Assembly: GCF_001404985.1 (NCBI RefSeq)
Contig: NZ_JRLF01000009.1
Coordinates: 310,001-374,000 of the forward strand
Origin: Flavobacterium aquidurense
GTDB taxonomy: Bacteria; Bacteroidota; Bacteroidia; Flavobacteriales; Flavobacteriaceae
Length of the DNA stretch: 64,000 bases
Direction of reading: 5' to 3'
The stretch's first letter is position 1; each line of letters starts with the position of its first letter. This document shows, piece by piece, positions 1 through 10,462 of this stretch. The position numbers were made by a program, and so were the translations under genes. Under the pieces are notes generated by a model that did not search any database, was not told the origin of the DNA, and was given only the letters and a program-made list of their open reading frames with translations.

Positions 1-2214
1 CATGTCTTTTGTAGATTGTGCTAAAGCGATGTGAGGCAATGCAGTTCCGTCTTTTACTAAAACTACAATTGGCACTTCTCCTGCTTTGATTTTATGCCAT
101 CCTGATTGGTATACTTTTTTGGTTTGGTAATCAATCCAGGTTCCTTCCGGAAGATACACATCTCTTTCTGTAACTTCTTCAAAAAGTGGCGCAACCAACA
201 TACTTGAACCAAATAAATATTCATTATCTACCAACCAAGCGCCCGGATCATTTGGATATTCTACAAATAAAGCACGCATCATTGGTAATCCTTTTTGCGA
301 ACTTTCTTTGGCCTGAGCGTAGATATATGGCATTAATTCGTAACGCATATTATCGGCTTTTCTAAATCCTTCAAGGAAATCTTTGCTGTACAACCAAGGT
401 TCGCGCGGAGGTTCGCCGTGACTTCTTACGTGTGAAGTAAACATCCCGAAAGGTGCCCATCTTCTGTATAAATTCTCCGGTGATTTTGTTGCAAATCCTC
501 CTACGTCATGACTCCAGAAACTGAATCCGCTTAATCCTAATGAAAGTCCGCCGCGTAATTCTGCTGACATTGCGCCGTTTGTAGTTTCGGCATCTCCACC
601 CCAATGTAATGGATAACGTTGAGATCCTGCCCACGTACTTCTTGCCCAGATTAAAGTGTATCCTTTTTCTTTCTGAGTAATTTCGGCAACAGCCTTATTA
701 TATCTTAACGGGTATAAATTGTGTTCGTAAAAACCTGTTCTTCCTGAATGGTAAATTCCGTCTGGCGGAGCTGCTTCTCCAAAATCTACTTTGAAAACCG
801 CTACTCCCTGATCGAATAAATGTTTCAGTTTTGCCTGATACCAGGTTACCGTTTCAGGATTTGAGAAATCAAGAACGGCATCTTCATACGGAAGATTTCC
901 TTTGCGATCTCTTACCGCTAAATTTTTATCCATGATTTCATCAAACAATGAATTCTTTGGTGAGAAATAAGGCAATTGCCATAAACAAACCTGAAAACCA
1001 TCTTTCTTTAAATCGGTCATCATTTTTTGAGCATCCGGGAAACGCGCTTTTGCAAACTCATAATTGTTTCTCCAGTCTACATCGAACCAACCGGTATCAA
1101 AGTGAATTACATCTGTTGGAATTTTATATTTACGCAAATCTCTTGCCACATCCCTTCCTTCTTTTTCAGAGAAATAAGTGATTCTGCTCATCCAGAAACC
1201 AAATGACCACAGTGGTGGCATCGCTGCTTTTCCGGTTAAATCTGTATATTGATCCAGAACGTCTTTTGGTTCCCCGATAAAGAAAAACAAATCGGCTTCG
1301 TCATCACCAATATACATTTCGTTTGCACTTGAATAATATCTTCCGAAGTCTACTGTGATCGGTGTCGAGTGGTGCATGAAAACCCCATAACCACGGCTGC
1401 TCATATAAAACGGAACAGGTTTGTACATCGTTTCATTCTGAATTCCATTGGCATCATCTGCCCACAACACTACTTTTTGTCCGCGTTTGTTGAATTGTGT
1501 GAATGATTCTCCACAACCAAATATTTTTTCGTCCGGTTCTAAGCTAAAAGCAGCTCCCATACTTCTGGAATAATCACTGTTTCTACGCACATATGAGAAC
1601 GGAAGTGTTGGTGTATAGGTATTTTTAAAATCAGAATCATGAAGTGTACTTGTCAACAATTTTCCGGTTTCATCGTAAATTTTTACGTGCCAAGGTTTGG
1701 TCAAGATTTCTACTCTTCCGTGTTTGCTGGTATAACTGTGACCGCCTTCTATTTTAGAATATTTCCATAATTCAGGATGATTTGGCGCAACACCATTTAT
1801 CAACATTAAGGATTCTTTTTCAGGGTGAAATTGTGGCCCTGAAGTAGTTTTGATTCTAATGGTTCTGTCTGAAACAAACTGAATTTGAAACGGTAATTCA
1901 GGAGATGCCTGATATTCTGTTGTTGGAAATTCATTTGCTGCAACAGTATCAGGCTTCATCATCATATTGTTGAAAGCCTGACGTGTTTTGTAATTGTATC
2001 TCAAATATTTTAAAGTTCCTTTTCCTGTTGCAGGATCAAAGGCTGTAAGTTCATCGGCAAAATAAAAAGTATTCAGATAATTCTGAAAATCCTTGCTGAT
2101 ATCTATTGGAGCATTTAGCACATCTGCGTTCTGAATTTGTGCTGATGCTTTTGGCGAAAGCAACAATCCAAAACCCATGAATAGAGATAAAGAAGCTATC
2201 TGTATTTTTTTCAT
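1..2214 (-). CDS. GH31 alpha-xylosidase/alpha-glucosidase (3' end beyond window)
   Basis: Starts at 2214 with signal peptide MKKIQIASLSLFMGFGLLLSPKASAQ, so it is exported, probably to the periplasm. 738 codons are present and the C-terminus lies outside the window. The GH31 nucleophile motif KVDFGE places the nucleophile at about D477. The acid/base region HWGGDAETTNG gives about D541, followed by ELRGGLSLGLSGFSFWSHDVGG. This arrangement resembles E. coli YicI-type alpha-xylosidases (KTDFGE), so removal of alpha-linked xylose from xyloglucan oligosaccharides or isoprimeverose is the likely role. An alpha-glucosidase cannot be excluded. It is the last visible gene of the operon, 30 bp after the GH2 gene, and its company with xylose isomerase and xylulokinase supports xylose release. 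Confidence 0.88.
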   Translation of the reverse strand, partial: MKKIQIASLSLFMGFGLLLSPKASAQIQNADVLNAPIDISKDFQNYLNTFYFADELTAFDPATGKGTLKYLRYNYKTRQAFNNMMMKPDTVAANEFPTTEYQASPELPFQIQFVSDRTIRIKTTSGPQFHPEKESLMLINGVAPNHPELWKYSKIEGGHSYTSKHGRVEILTKPWHVKIYDETGKLLTSTLHDSDFKNTYTPTLPFSYVRRNSDYSRSMGAAFSLEPDEKIFGCGESFTQFNKRGQKVVLWADDANGIQNETMYKPVPFYMSSRGYGVFMHHSTPITVDFGRYYSSANEMYIGDDEADLFFFIGEPKDVLDQYTDLTGKAAMPPLWSFGFWMSRITYFSEKEGRDVARDLRKYKIPTDVIHFDTGWFDVDWRNNYEFAKARFPDAQKMMTDLKKDGFQVCLWQLPYFSPKNSLFDEIMDKNLAVRDRKGNLPYEDAVLDFSNPETVTWYQAKLKHLFDQGVAVFKVDFGEAAPPDGIYHSGRTGFYEHNLYPLRYNKAVAEITQKEKGYTLIWARSTWAGSQRYPLHWGGDAETTNGAMSAELRGGLSLGLSGFSFWSHDVGGFATKSPENLYRRWAPFGMFTSHVRSHGEPPREPWLYSKDFLEGFRKADNMRYELMPYIYAQAKESSQKGLPMMRALFVEYPNDPGAWLVDNEYLFGSSMLVAPLFEEVTERDVYLPEGTWIDYQTKKVYQSGWHKIKAGEVPIVVLVKDGTALPHIALAQSTKDM

Positions 2215-2244
2215 TGTGTGTTTTTTAGTTTTATTAATAGTGGT

Positions 2245-4734
2245 TTATTCTACTGTAATTACGATTGTAGCTTGTTTTAGCCCATTTGCCTTAGCGGTCA
2301 ATTCTAATCTTCCTGTTTTAGTTTCAGACTGAACAATGACTAAACATTTTCCGTTAAGGGCTGTATGTTTTGAACCTTTGTATGATTCATGACTAACGGG
2401 ATCTCCGCTGCAAACGCCTACAATTTTTCCGTTTCCTTTTAATGAGAAATTAATTTCGTTATTGGCATTTGGCGCCAAAATTCCTTTTGCATCTAGAATA
2501 TCTACGGTTACAAAAGACAAATCATTTCCATCTGCTTTAATGGTACTTCTGTCTGCCGTAAGTTTCAATTTTGATGGATCTTCGGCTGTTTTAATTTCGC
2601 TTTCTAAAACTGTTTTTCCGTTTTTACGGGAAATTGCTTTTAGTGTTCCGGGTTGAAAAGGAATTCTCCACATTACATGTAAATCGTCTCCTTTTTTACT
2701 GCGAACTCCAACTGATTTTCCGTTAAGGAAAAGCTCAACCTCATCTGCATTGTTATAATATGCCCAAATATCTACGGTTTGTCCTGGTTTCCAGTTCCAA
2801 TGTGGAAAAATGTGAAGAACAGTTTTGTCTGTCCATTCGCTTTGGTACATATAATACACATCTTTTGGGAAACCTGCCAAATCTACAATTCCGAAATACG
2901 AACTTATTGATGGCCACTCATACGGAGTTGGTTCTCCTATATAATCGAACCCTGTCCAGATGTACATTCCGGAAAGGAAATCGTGTTTTTTAATGACTTT
3001 CCAGGTTGCTTCGTGCGTTGAACCCCAAGGTGTTTGTACCTGATCGTAAGCTGAAACGGTGTTGCCCGGATTTCCTTCGGTAAATTTAAGATCCCATCTT
3101 ACCGGCCATTTTTTAATGGTGTCTGAAACTGCATCATAATATCCGCGGGTTTGTAAACCTGAAGTAGTTTCTGTGGCGATAAAAGGAATTCCTGGAAAAT
3201 TCTGTTTGTGATATTCATACGTTTGATGCGCATAATTATATCCAATAATATCCAAAGCACCTGATTTTGCAATTTTATTGTATTGAACAGCTGCTTTTTC
3301 AAATTGCAAATTAACTCCGTCAAGATTCATATTCACAGGCGGATTCATTGCTGCTGTAATTGGACGTGTTTTATCATACTGACGTGTAATTGCAGCTAAT
3401 TCCTTTGCGATTGTTACACCATCTTCGTTCCATTGTTCAGGAATTTCGTTACCAATACTCCACATAAAAATACTTGCATGATTACGATCGCGCAGCAATT
3501 GATCGATTAAATCCTTCTTGTGCCATTTGTCCCAATCATTACCGTAATCGTATTTGGTTTTGGTTTGTTTCCACATGTCAAAAGCTTCATCCATAACAAT
3601 GAAACCCATTTTATCACACAATTCTAAAAGTTCCGGAGCGGGAGGATTGTGTGAAGTCCTGATTCCGTTCACGCCCATTTCTTTCATGATTTCAAGCTGA
3701 CGTTCGATAGCGCGTGTATTGATTGCTGAACCTAACGGACCTAAATCATGGTGTAAACAAACTCCTTTTATTTTTACTTGTTTTCCGTTAAGGATAAAGC
3801 CTTTATCTACATCGAATTTAAAATTCCTGATTCCAAAATCAGTTTTATATTGATCGACAATCTTATCATCTACCGAAATTTCTGTAACAGCGGTGTACAA
3901 TTCCGGTTTTTCGACTGACCATAAAATTGGTGTTTCAACTTGGGTTTGCTGTTTAATGGTTTGATTGGCATTTGCAGCAATCGTTATATTTTGAGTAACC
4001 GAGGTTACTTTGGTATCTTCTTTAAAAATAGTGGTGGTTACTGTTGCTTTTTTTGAAGCTGTATTTTGGTTCTGAATGGTAGTTTCAAAACTTACCGATG
4101 CTTTTTCGGCAGTAACTTTGGGTGTTGTCACATAAGTTCCCCATTGCGCAACATGCAATTTATCGGTGGTTTCGATCCAGACATTTCTAAAAATTCCTGA
4201 TCCTGAATACCAACGTGAGTTAGGTTGTTTTGAATTGTCAACCTTTACAATAATTTCATTGTTTTTGTCTCCATAATTCAAGTATGGAGAGATTTCATAT
4301 TGAAAACCAATATATCCGTTTGGACGTTTTCCTAAATAATGTCCGTTTATCCAAACCTGACTATTTTTGTAAACGCCGTCAAAAGTAATTGAAGTTATTT
4401 TTGTGCTGTCTTCAGCATTTACTTTAAATGTTTTTTTATACCAGCCTAAACCTCCGTTAAGGGCGCCGCCACCATATCCGGCAGGACTTTTTTCGTCAAA
4501 TTTTCCTTCGACACTCCAATCATGCGGAACGTTTAATGTTCTCCATTTTGTGGATGCTCCAATAGTATCTTTATCTTGTATACTATCATTTAAATGAAAA
4601 CTCCAATCTGAATTAAAAGAAACTTTTCTATCGCTAAAATCATCCTTTTTTTTGCTGCAGGAACCCAATAAGGTAATTGCGAGCAGCATTAATAATGCTA
4701 ATCCACTGTTTAAATATTTTTTGTTATGCTTCAT
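2245..4734 (-). CDS. GH2 beta-galactosidase-like lipoprotein
   Basis: 829 aa. The N-terminus has a lipobox (LLGSCSKKK), so it is a predicted lipoprotein. The order is a GH2 sugar-binding jelly roll (about 40-200), an Ig-like domain (about 205-310), a TIM barrel (about 315-600), then DUF4982-like and C-terminal Ig-like domains (to 829). The barrel shows GVNGIRTSHNPP, the acid/base motif SIGNE (E430) and a nucleophile region IATETTSG (E522). The family cleaves beta-galactosides, beta-glucuronides or beta-mannosides. In this operon, with a GH31 alpha-xylosidase, removal of terminal beta-galactose from xyloglucan side chains is the simplest inference. Specificity cannot be read from sequence alone. 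Placed between the surface lipoprotein gene and GH31. Confidence 0.88.
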   Translation of the reverse strand: MKHNKKYLNSGLALLMLLAITLLGSCSKKKDDFSDRKVSFNSDWSFHLNDSIQDKDTIGASTKWRTLNVPHDWSVEGKFDEKSPAGYGGGALNGGLGWYKKTFKVNAEDSTKITSITFDGVYKNSQVWINGHYLGKRPNGYIGFQYEISPYLNYGDKNNEIIVKVDNSKQPNSRWYSGSGIFRNVWIETTDKLHVAQWGTYVTTPKVTAEKASVSFETTIQNQNTASKKATVTTTIFKEDTKVTSVTQNITIAANANQTIKQQTQVETPILWSVEKPELYTAVTEISVDDKIVDQYKTDFGIRNFKFDVDKGFILNGKQVKIKGVCLHHDLGPLGSAINTRAIERQLEIMKEMGVNGIRTSHNPPAPELLELCDKMGFIVMDEAFDMWKQTKTKYDYGNDWDKWHKKDLIDQLLRDRNHASIFMWSIGNEIPEQWNEDGVTIAKELAAITRQYDKTRPITAAMNPPVNMNLDGVNLQFEKAAVQYNKIAKSGALDIIGYNYAHQTYEYHKQNFPGIPFIATETTSGLQTRGYYDAVSDTIKKWPVRWDLKFTEGNPGNTVSAYDQVQTPWGSTHEATWKVIKKHDFLSGMYIWTGFDYIGEPTPYEWPSISSYFGIVDLAGFPKDVYYMYQSEWTDKTVLHIFPHWNWKPGQTVDIWAYYNNADEVELFLNGKSVGVRSKKGDDLHVMWRIPFQPGTLKAISRKNGKTVLESEIKTAEDPSKLKLTADRSTIKADGNDLSFVTVDILDAKGILAPNANNEINFSLKGNGKIVGVCSGDPVSHESYKGSKHTALNGKCLVIVQSETKTGRLELTAKANGLKQATIVITVE

Positions 4735-4761
4735 TTCGAGAGGATTTTATTATATTAAAAA

Positions 4762-4806
4762 CAAATATAAACATACCGATAAGTGACTTTACCAATCCCT
4801 TATCGG
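4762..4806 (-). promoter_or_regulatory. Intercistronic hairpin with a possible internal promoter before GH2
   Basis: Within the 93-bp gap upstream of the GH2 gene are an 8-bp hairpin (CCGATAAG at 4776-4783, CTTATCGG at 4799-4806) and, nearer the gene on the minus strand, TATATTTG (4762-4769), matching the TAnnTTTG -7 consensus. The nearest TTG (4793-4795) gives a spacing of about 23 bp, longer than ideal. The hairpin has no T-tract, so it looks more like an RNA-processing or stability element than a terminator. Confidence 0.35.
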
Positions 4807-4827
4807 CAGTTTTATATCTTTAAGTAC

Positions 4828-5694
4828 TTACGGTTTTGGCTTGTAATGAAAAACAATCAAACAAACTCCTTCACCTTTTCTACTTTTATCTCTAATAACT
4901 CCTAAACGTAATGATGTCGCAGTAAGTTCTACTACTTTTACACTAGTCCAGTTGGTAACATCACCATGATAGTCTCCTCCGTAAAGCATTTCTACTCCAC
5001 CATTAAAGGCTAATTTATTGTTTACAACATCAAATGAATATGTTCCTGATTTTGCGGTTTGTCCATCAGTTTCAAGAGCGGTTTGTTTTACACTTGTATT
5101 ATAATTTCCGTTTAGGTCAAAATGCATTTCTCCCCAGTTTTTACTTGGCATAACCCATGAGTTTCCTGCATAATCCGGAAACCAGTTCCAATAATCTGTT
5201 CCTTTTGGATTATTAGGATAATCTAAACCGGCCCATCCTACAGGATCAATAAAATCTAATACCCATGTTTTACCTGCTTCTCCATTAGAAAGCATGTTCC
5301 ATTTTGGATCTCTAAAATACGTTTGATCATTTTTAGAAATATTTACCACAACCGGAGCTGCATCTACAGAACCACCTCTTGTATAAGCGGTGTAATAAAC
5401 AGTGTATTTACCAGCAAAAGGAAAAACAATCTGATCATCACTTTTGTTTGAATGCCCTAATTCGTTGCCATTTGCATCAACATATCTCCAATATGCAATA
5501 ACATTTGGATCTGGATTTTTTAAAATCACTTCATTTTCATTGGCTGTATTTTGAGTTACCGAAAATTTAATTGTTTCCGGTGTCAAACTTACAGCCGGTA
5601 AGCTGTCACGATCTTCTGCAGGCTCACATGAAAACAATCCTGAGCCTATGGTTACTGCAGCTATTACTATATATAATATACGTTTCATAATCAT
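4828..5694 (-). CDS. Surface glycan-binding lipoprotein of the SusE/SGBP type
   Basis: 288 aa. Signal peptide with lipobox LFSCEPAED. A PKD/Ig-like N-terminal domain (about 30-125, ending PVVVNISK) is followed by an aromatic-rich C-terminal domain (WNWFPDYAGNSWVMPSKNWGEMHFD, GGDYHGDVTNW), typical of surface glycan-binding proteins encoded right after susD. It should sit on the outer leaflet and help the SusCD complex capture glycan. It lies 15 bp after susD. I recognise the type by architecture and context, not a named family. The start could also be the Met two codons downstream. Confidence 0.75.
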   Translation of the reverse strand: MIMKRILYIVIAAVTIGSGLFSCEPAEDRDSLPAVSLTPETIKFSVTQNTANENEVILKNPDPNVIAYWRYVDANGNELGHSNKSDDQIVFPFAGKYTVYYTAYTRGGSVDAAPVVVNISKNDQTYFRDPKWNMLSNGEAGKTWVLDFIDPVGWAGLDYPNNPKGTDYWNWFPDYAGNSWVMPSKNWGEMHFDLNGNYNTSVKQTALETDGQTAKSGTYSFDVVNNKLAFNGGVEMLYGGDYHGDVTNWTSVKVVELTATSLRLGVIRDKSRKGEGVCLIVFHYKPKP

Positions 5695-5709
5695 TTTTTT
5701 TTTAGTTAA

Positions 5710-7299
5710 TTACCAACCTGGATTTTGTTGAATAGTACCATTAGAAAGTACAATTTGAGATTGTGGTAATGGCAGCCAACCTAACGTTTCTTTTCTAAAA
5801 GTCACATTAAACTGAGCATCAGTTCCTGTGTTGTCTATTGCCGCTTTTGCAACATCTACACCTTGTCTGATTAAGTCAAAATAACGTTGTCCTTCAAGTG
5901 CCAATTCTAAACGGCGCTCTTCCATAATAACTGCTTTAGAAACTGTTATTCTATGAGTTGTACTTTTAAAAGCACGGTCACGAACTTTATCTAAATCGGC
6001 TTGAGCCAATGCGTTATTTGTGCCTAAATTCAATTCAGCAGCCATTAACAAAACATCTGCGTAACGAATAATTGCATAATCCTGATAGTTGTCAATCTGG
6101 AAATTTCCTCCGTTAACCTCTACAATGGCTGTTCCTGCTGCATTGGTAATTGGACAATATTTTTTCCATGAATATCCGGTGTACTGACGTTGCTCTCTGG
6201 CTTCGGCATTAAAATTCAAACCTTCGCCTGCATAATTTATAATCGTTGCATCTCTACGTGTATCTCCTGTTTCGTATGCATTGTACAATTTTGGGTTTAC
6301 AGTTGCTCCACCCCAACCTGTTGCATATTTTCCTATTGATCCTCCACGAGGTGCAATATTTACCTGAAAACGGTTTCCTTCGTTTAAAGCCCAGTTTCCT
6401 TTTCCTGAACCATTAAAACGTACTGCCCAAACCATTTCGGTATTGTCTTCTCCGGCAAAATTTTCAAAAGAAGCTGCTAACCAAAGATTAGCAAAATCAG
6501 TCACCAAACCGTGTCCGCTATTGCTCACTACATCATTAATATACGTTGTTGCTTGTGCTTTTGTTACTACTCCGGCTAAATCAGCTTTTTTGTAATAATC
6601 TGTATAAAACAAAAATGTTCTTGCTAAATAAGCTTCGGCAGCCCATTTTGTAATACGTCCGTAATTTGCATTCCCTTTTTGAGAGTAGTTGTCATTATTT
6701 AAATTATCAGCAGCAAATTTCAAATCATTAGCAATTAAGGCATAGGTTACTTCAGCTCCTTGTCTTGGCAATTGAAACTCACTTGATGTAATTACGTGAT
6801 CTAAAGGCACGATGTCACCAAACATTTTTGCAGCCTGAAAATGAAAATGTGCTCTTAAAAAACGAGCTTCAGCTTCGTATCTTGTTTTTAGGGCCGTGTC
6901 TGTTCCCCAGTTTATTTTATCAAGATTTGCCAATAAAATGTTAGCTCTGTAGATCCCTAAATAAGAGTTTTTCCAAACATCAGTATTCATGTCTTTATTG
7001 GTCACGAATAAAAAACGGTCCCATTCTACATCGGCCTGTGCATCAGCAACACCATATCCTCCAAAGCAGTCATCAGAAGCCTGCTCGCTAATCAGCAAAG
7101 GTCCTCCGTAAGCTTCACGCTGTAATACATCATAAATAGATACTAACCCCTGGTAAGCATCGTTTGGAGTTTTGTAAAAATTTTCTTCAACCTTAGTTGT
7201 AGAAGGTTCTGTGTCTAAAAAATCAGTCGAACAAGCTCCTAAAACGAACAAGCTTGAAACAGCAAATAATTTTATATATGTTTTCATCGTTTTCATCAT
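5710..7299 (-). CDS. SusD-like outer-membrane glycan-binding lipoprotein
   Basis: 529 aa, normal for the RagB/SusD family. Lipobox LGACSTDFLDTEPST at the N-terminus, then the SusD TPR-like region (YRANILLANLDKINW, ARFLRAHFHFQAAKMFGDIVPLDHV) and the C-terminal SusD signature (IIRYADVLLMAAELNL, VIMEERRLELALEGQRYFDLIRQG, LGWLPLPQSQI, NPGW end). It forms the lid of the SusC transporter and binds oligosaccharide at the cell surface. It starts directly after the susC stop codon with no gap, so translation is probably coupled. Several Met codons (residues 1, 2 and 5) could serve as start. Confidence 0.95.
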   Translation of the reverse strand: MMKTMKTYIKLFAVSSLFVLGACSTDFLDTEPSTTKVEENFYKTPNDAYQGLVSIYDVLQREAYGGPLLISEQASDDCFGGYGVADAQADVEWDRFLFVTNKDMNTDVWKNSYLGIYRANILLANLDKINWGTDTALKTRYEAEARFLRAHFHFQAAKMFGDIVPLDHVITSSEFQLPRQGAEVTYALIANDLKFAADNLNNDNYSQKGNANYGRITKWAAEAYLARTFLFYTDYYKKADLAGVVTKAQATTYINDVVSNSGHGLVTDFANLWLAASFENFAGEDNTEMVWAVRFNGSGKGNWALNEGNRFQVNIAPRGGSIGKYATGWGGATVNPKLYNAYETGDTRRDATIINYAGEGLNFNAEAREQRQYTGYSWKKYCPITNAAGTAIVEVNGGNFQIDNYQDYAIIRYADVLLMAAELNLGTNNALAQADLDKVRDRAFKSTTHRITVSKAVIMEERRLELALEGQRYFDLIRQGVDVAKAAIDNTGTDAQFNVTFRKETLGWLPLPQSQIVLSNGTIQQNPGW

Positions 7300-10200
7300 T
7301 TAAAAGTTAACATTAAGACCCATCATGTATGTTCTTGGCTGCGGATAATATCCTACATCAATACCTTTTGCCCATGGTTGTGTCAGGTTACCATTACTGT
7401 CTCTGTTCGTGTTTCCAAAACCAATTTCAGGATCCATTCCCTGGTATTTTGTAAACGTAAACAGGTTGTTTGCCGCAACATACAATCTGAATTTGCTAAA
7501 GAAACTCAACTTGTTTGTTAATTTCGTAAAATCACATCCAATAGTAACACTTTTAATTCTGTAGAAATCTGCATTTTGAACATACAAATCAGAGAATTTA
7601 GTGTAGTTACCATTTGTATCTGCTCCGTAAGTTACTCTTGGAACTCTGTTAGAACTTCCTTCTGTAGTCCATCTGTTTAAAACATCTGTTGTATTGTTTG
7701 TATAGGCACGAGTTGGATCGTGAATACCAAAAACGTTTTGGCTTCCTGCAACACCATAAGTGTAAACAGATAAGTCAAATGCTTTGTATGAAAGATCAAA
7801 ATTTAAACCATATGTAAAATCAGGATTTGGATTTCCGATTTTAGTTTTATCATCTGCATCAATTTTTCCGTCACCGTTTAAATCTACAAAACGAACATCT
7901 CCAGGTACTGCATTTGGTTGTACACCAGCAGCAACTTCAGCAGCATTCTGGAAAATTCCTGCTGTTTTTAATCCGTAGAAATAACCTATTGGCTGACCAA
8001 CCTCAACACGGTTCATCTCATCTGTTCCCTGAAACAATAAGTTTGTTTCTCCGTGAATAATTCCTTCGCTGTTTGCAACTCTTAAAACTTCGTTTTCGTT
8101 ATGCGAAATATTTCCGTTTACAGAGAAATTCCAGTCTTTTCCAAACTTAGTACGGTAAGCAAGCGAAAGCTCCACACCTTTATTCTGAATATCACCACCA
8201 TTAATATAAGGAGCTGTTGCACCTGCATAAGTTGGGATAGAAGCAAGAACTAACCAGTCTTTTGTTTTCTTGTCGTAATAATCAAACGATAATGTAAAAT
8301 TAGTAAACAATGTAGCATCAAAACCTAAATCTAACTGCTCTGATGTTTCCCATTTTAAGTTACGGTTAGAAAGCTGATCCGGGCTCGCACCTGTTTGCAA
8401 TGTTTCGTCAGTTGTACCAAAATGATAGTTTTTATTATAAGAACTAATGGTTGACATATAAGAGAAAGCAGGTATCTGGTCGTTACCATTTTGTCCCCAG
8501 CTTGCTCTTAACTTAAGGTTATTTACTACTTTATTTTCCGGAAAGAAGCTTTCTTTATCCACGTTCCAACCTGCAGAAACTGATGGGAAATTTCCGTATC
8601 TGTTTGAGTCTGCAAAGTTTGATGAACCATCTCTTCTAATCGTTGCCGTAAATAAATATTTGTTATTGTAATCATACAACAAACGTCCAAAATACGATTG
8701 AATCGCATAATCAGCGCGGTTTCCTTTTACTGTATTTGATGTTTGATCTGTAGCATTGCTTAAATAAGCGTGTGCAAAATCATCAAAAGTTAAGTTTCTT
8801 CCTGTACCTTCCATAAAGTCAGACGTATTCTTTTTAGCAGATGTTCCTACTAATACATCAAAGTTATGTGCTCCTGCAACGGTAGCTTTGTACTGAACTG
8901 TGTTTTCAAAAATCCATCCTAATGATTTAGTGGCGTTTTGTGTTACACTTGAAACTGTATTATTATCATTTGAAGAAAGAGAATAAACCGGTCTGAATGA
9001 ACGGTAATTACTATCTGTCATATCAACACCAAAACTTGTTCTGTAAGTAAAGTTTTTTAAGAATTTTAATTCTGCAAAAATATTCCCTACATAACGGTTC
9101 GATTTTGTTTCGTTGAAGTTATTATAGTATAAAGATCCTAATGGATTGCTGATATCTGCAGAAATAACAGAATGTGCGTAACCTCCGTTTTCATCATAAG
9201 CCGCATCGATTGGAGCTGCATTTAAGAAGCTTCTGATACCGTTGCTGTAAATTCCCTGATCTGCAACTCCTGAACTTTTAATATTTGCAAAAGAGAAATT
9301 TTCTCCAATTTTTAAATGATTTTCAATTACTTCCGAAGTTGAGTTTACATTGAAAGTAACACGATTATAATCAGATTGATTTGTTACTCCGCCAATTAAA
9401 CCTTCTTGTCCATAATAAGATAATCCTGTAGAAATGGTAGATTTTTTATCTCCTCCGCTAATGGTAAGCGAGTGATTTTGTTTCATTGCACCATTATTGA
9501 ACAGATCTTTCTGCCAATCGTGATTTGGAAAAGCTGCAATTTGAGCTTGTGAGTATAAAGGCGTTAAACCAGAATTTACACGAGCTTCATTCATAATAGT
9601 AGTATATTCTTGTGTGTTTAATAAATCCAGTTTTTTAGCTACTTGCTGAAAACCTGTGTAAGTATTAAAAGCTACATTTATTTTACCTTCTTTTCCTTTT
9701 TTGGTTGTAACCAAAATAACTCCGTTTGCTGCTCTTGCACCATAAATAGATCCTGCCGAAGCATCTTTAAGAACGTCGATTCTTTCTATCGCTGACGGAT
9801 CAAGATATCCAATTCCGTTATCAACCACTACACCATCAACAACATAAAGCGGTGTGCTGTTTCCTGCTGTACCAACCCCACGAATGTTTACTGCCATTCC
9901 TGCGCCCGGCTGTCCTGAAGTCGAAGTAACATTTACCCCTGAAGCCTGACCTTGTAATGCATTTACAACATCAAGACTGGCAACGTTCTGAATATCTTTT
10001 CCAGATACCAGTGAAGTTGCGGCTGTATTTACTTTTTTCTTTTGAGTACCGTAACCTATAACTACAATTTCTTTAAGCTCTGCAGTTTCAGCACGTAACG
10101 TTACATTTATTTTTGTTTGTGTTCCTACTGTAATTTTTTGTGTTTTATATCCCATAAAACTAAATACCAGTACATCACCGGCTTTAGCCTCTATCTTATA

Positions 10201-10413
10201 TAATCCATCAAAGTCAGTTGCTGTACTTGTTTTTGTTCCCTGGACCAAAACAGTTGCGCCCGGAACTCCCATATTGTCATCTGCAGATGTTACATTTCCG
10301 CTTACATATTTGGACTGCTCTTGTGCAAAACCAGACTGCATTGCAAAAACGCTTAGCAGCAGCGCCATACAAAACGGAAGCATTGTTGTTTTTATACAAT
10401 ATTTGCTTTTCAT
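7300..10413 (-). CDS. SusC-like TonB-dependent outer-membrane transporter
   Basis: 1037 aa from the start chosen here, MKSKYCIKTTMLPF at 10413, which gives a clean signal peptide ending in GFAQE. The open frame extends upstream to 10509, but that extension overlaps xylA and would bury the signal peptide. Domains: carboxypeptidase-like regulatory domain (YVSGNVTSADDNMGVPGATVLVQGT...), SusC plug with VVIGYGTQKK and VDGVVVDNGIG...IERIDVLKDASAGSIYGARAANGVILVTTKKG, and a beta-barrel ending in Phe (MGLNVNF). It imports oligosaccharide into the periplasm using TonB energy, with SusD as partner. The gap to xylA is 49 bp, with no separate terminator. Confidence 0.95.
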   Translation of the reverse strand: MKSKYCIKTTMLPFCMALLLSVFAMQSGFAQEQSKYVSGNVTSADDNMGVPGATVLVQGTKTSTATDFDGLYKIEAKAGDVLVFSFMGYKTQKITVGTQTKINVTLRAETAELKEIVVIGYGTQKKKVNTAATSLVSGKDIQNVASLDVVNALQGQASGVNVTSTSGQPGAGMAVNIRGVGTAGNSTPLYVVDGVVVDNGIGYLDPSAIERIDVLKDASAGSIYGARAANGVILVTTKKGKEGKINVAFNTYTGFQQVAKKLDLLNTQEYTTIMNEARVNSGLTPLYSQAQIAAFPNHDWQKDLFNNGAMKQNHSLTISGGDKKSTISTGLSYYGQEGLIGGVTNQSDYNRVTFNVNSTSEVIENHLKIGENFSFANIKSSGVADQGIYSNGIRSFLNAAPIDAAYDENGGYAHSVISADISNPLGSLYYNNFNETKSNRYVGNIFAELKFLKNFTYRTSFGVDMTDSNYRSFRPVYSLSSNDNNTVSSVTQNATKSLGWIFENTVQYKATVAGAHNFDVLVGTSAKKNTSDFMEGTGRNLTFDDFAHAYLSNATDQTSNTVKGNRADYAIQSYFGRLLYDYNNKYLFTATIRRDGSSNFADSNRYGNFPSVSAGWNVDKESFFPENKVVNNLKLRASWGQNGNDQIPAFSYMSTISSYNKNYHFGTTDETLQTGASPDQLSNRNLKWETSEQLDLGFDATLFTNFTLSFDYYDKKTKDWLVLASIPTYAGATAPYINGGDIQNKGVELSLAYRTKFGKDWNFSVNGNISHNENEVLRVANSEGIIHGETNLLFQGTDEMNRVEVGQPIGYFYGLKTAGIFQNAAEVAAGVQPNAVPGDVRFVDLNGDGKIDADDKTKIGNPNPDFTYGLNFDLSYKAFDLSVYTYGVAGSQNVFGIHDPTRAYTNNTTDVLNRWTTEGSSNRVPRVTYGADTNGNYTKFSDLYVQNADFYRIKSVTIGCDFTKLTNKLSFFSKFRLYVAANNLFTFTKYQGMDPEIGFGNTNRDSNGNLTQPWAKGIDVGYYPQPRTYMMGLNVNF

Positions 10414-10462
10414 AATAATTAAGAATTGGTTAAATTTATAGTTAGTTACCTTATAATTTAAT

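Noticed and set aside
948..1181. 77-aa plus-strand open frame
   Set aside because: Lies inside the GH31 gene on the other strand, with no coding features of its own.
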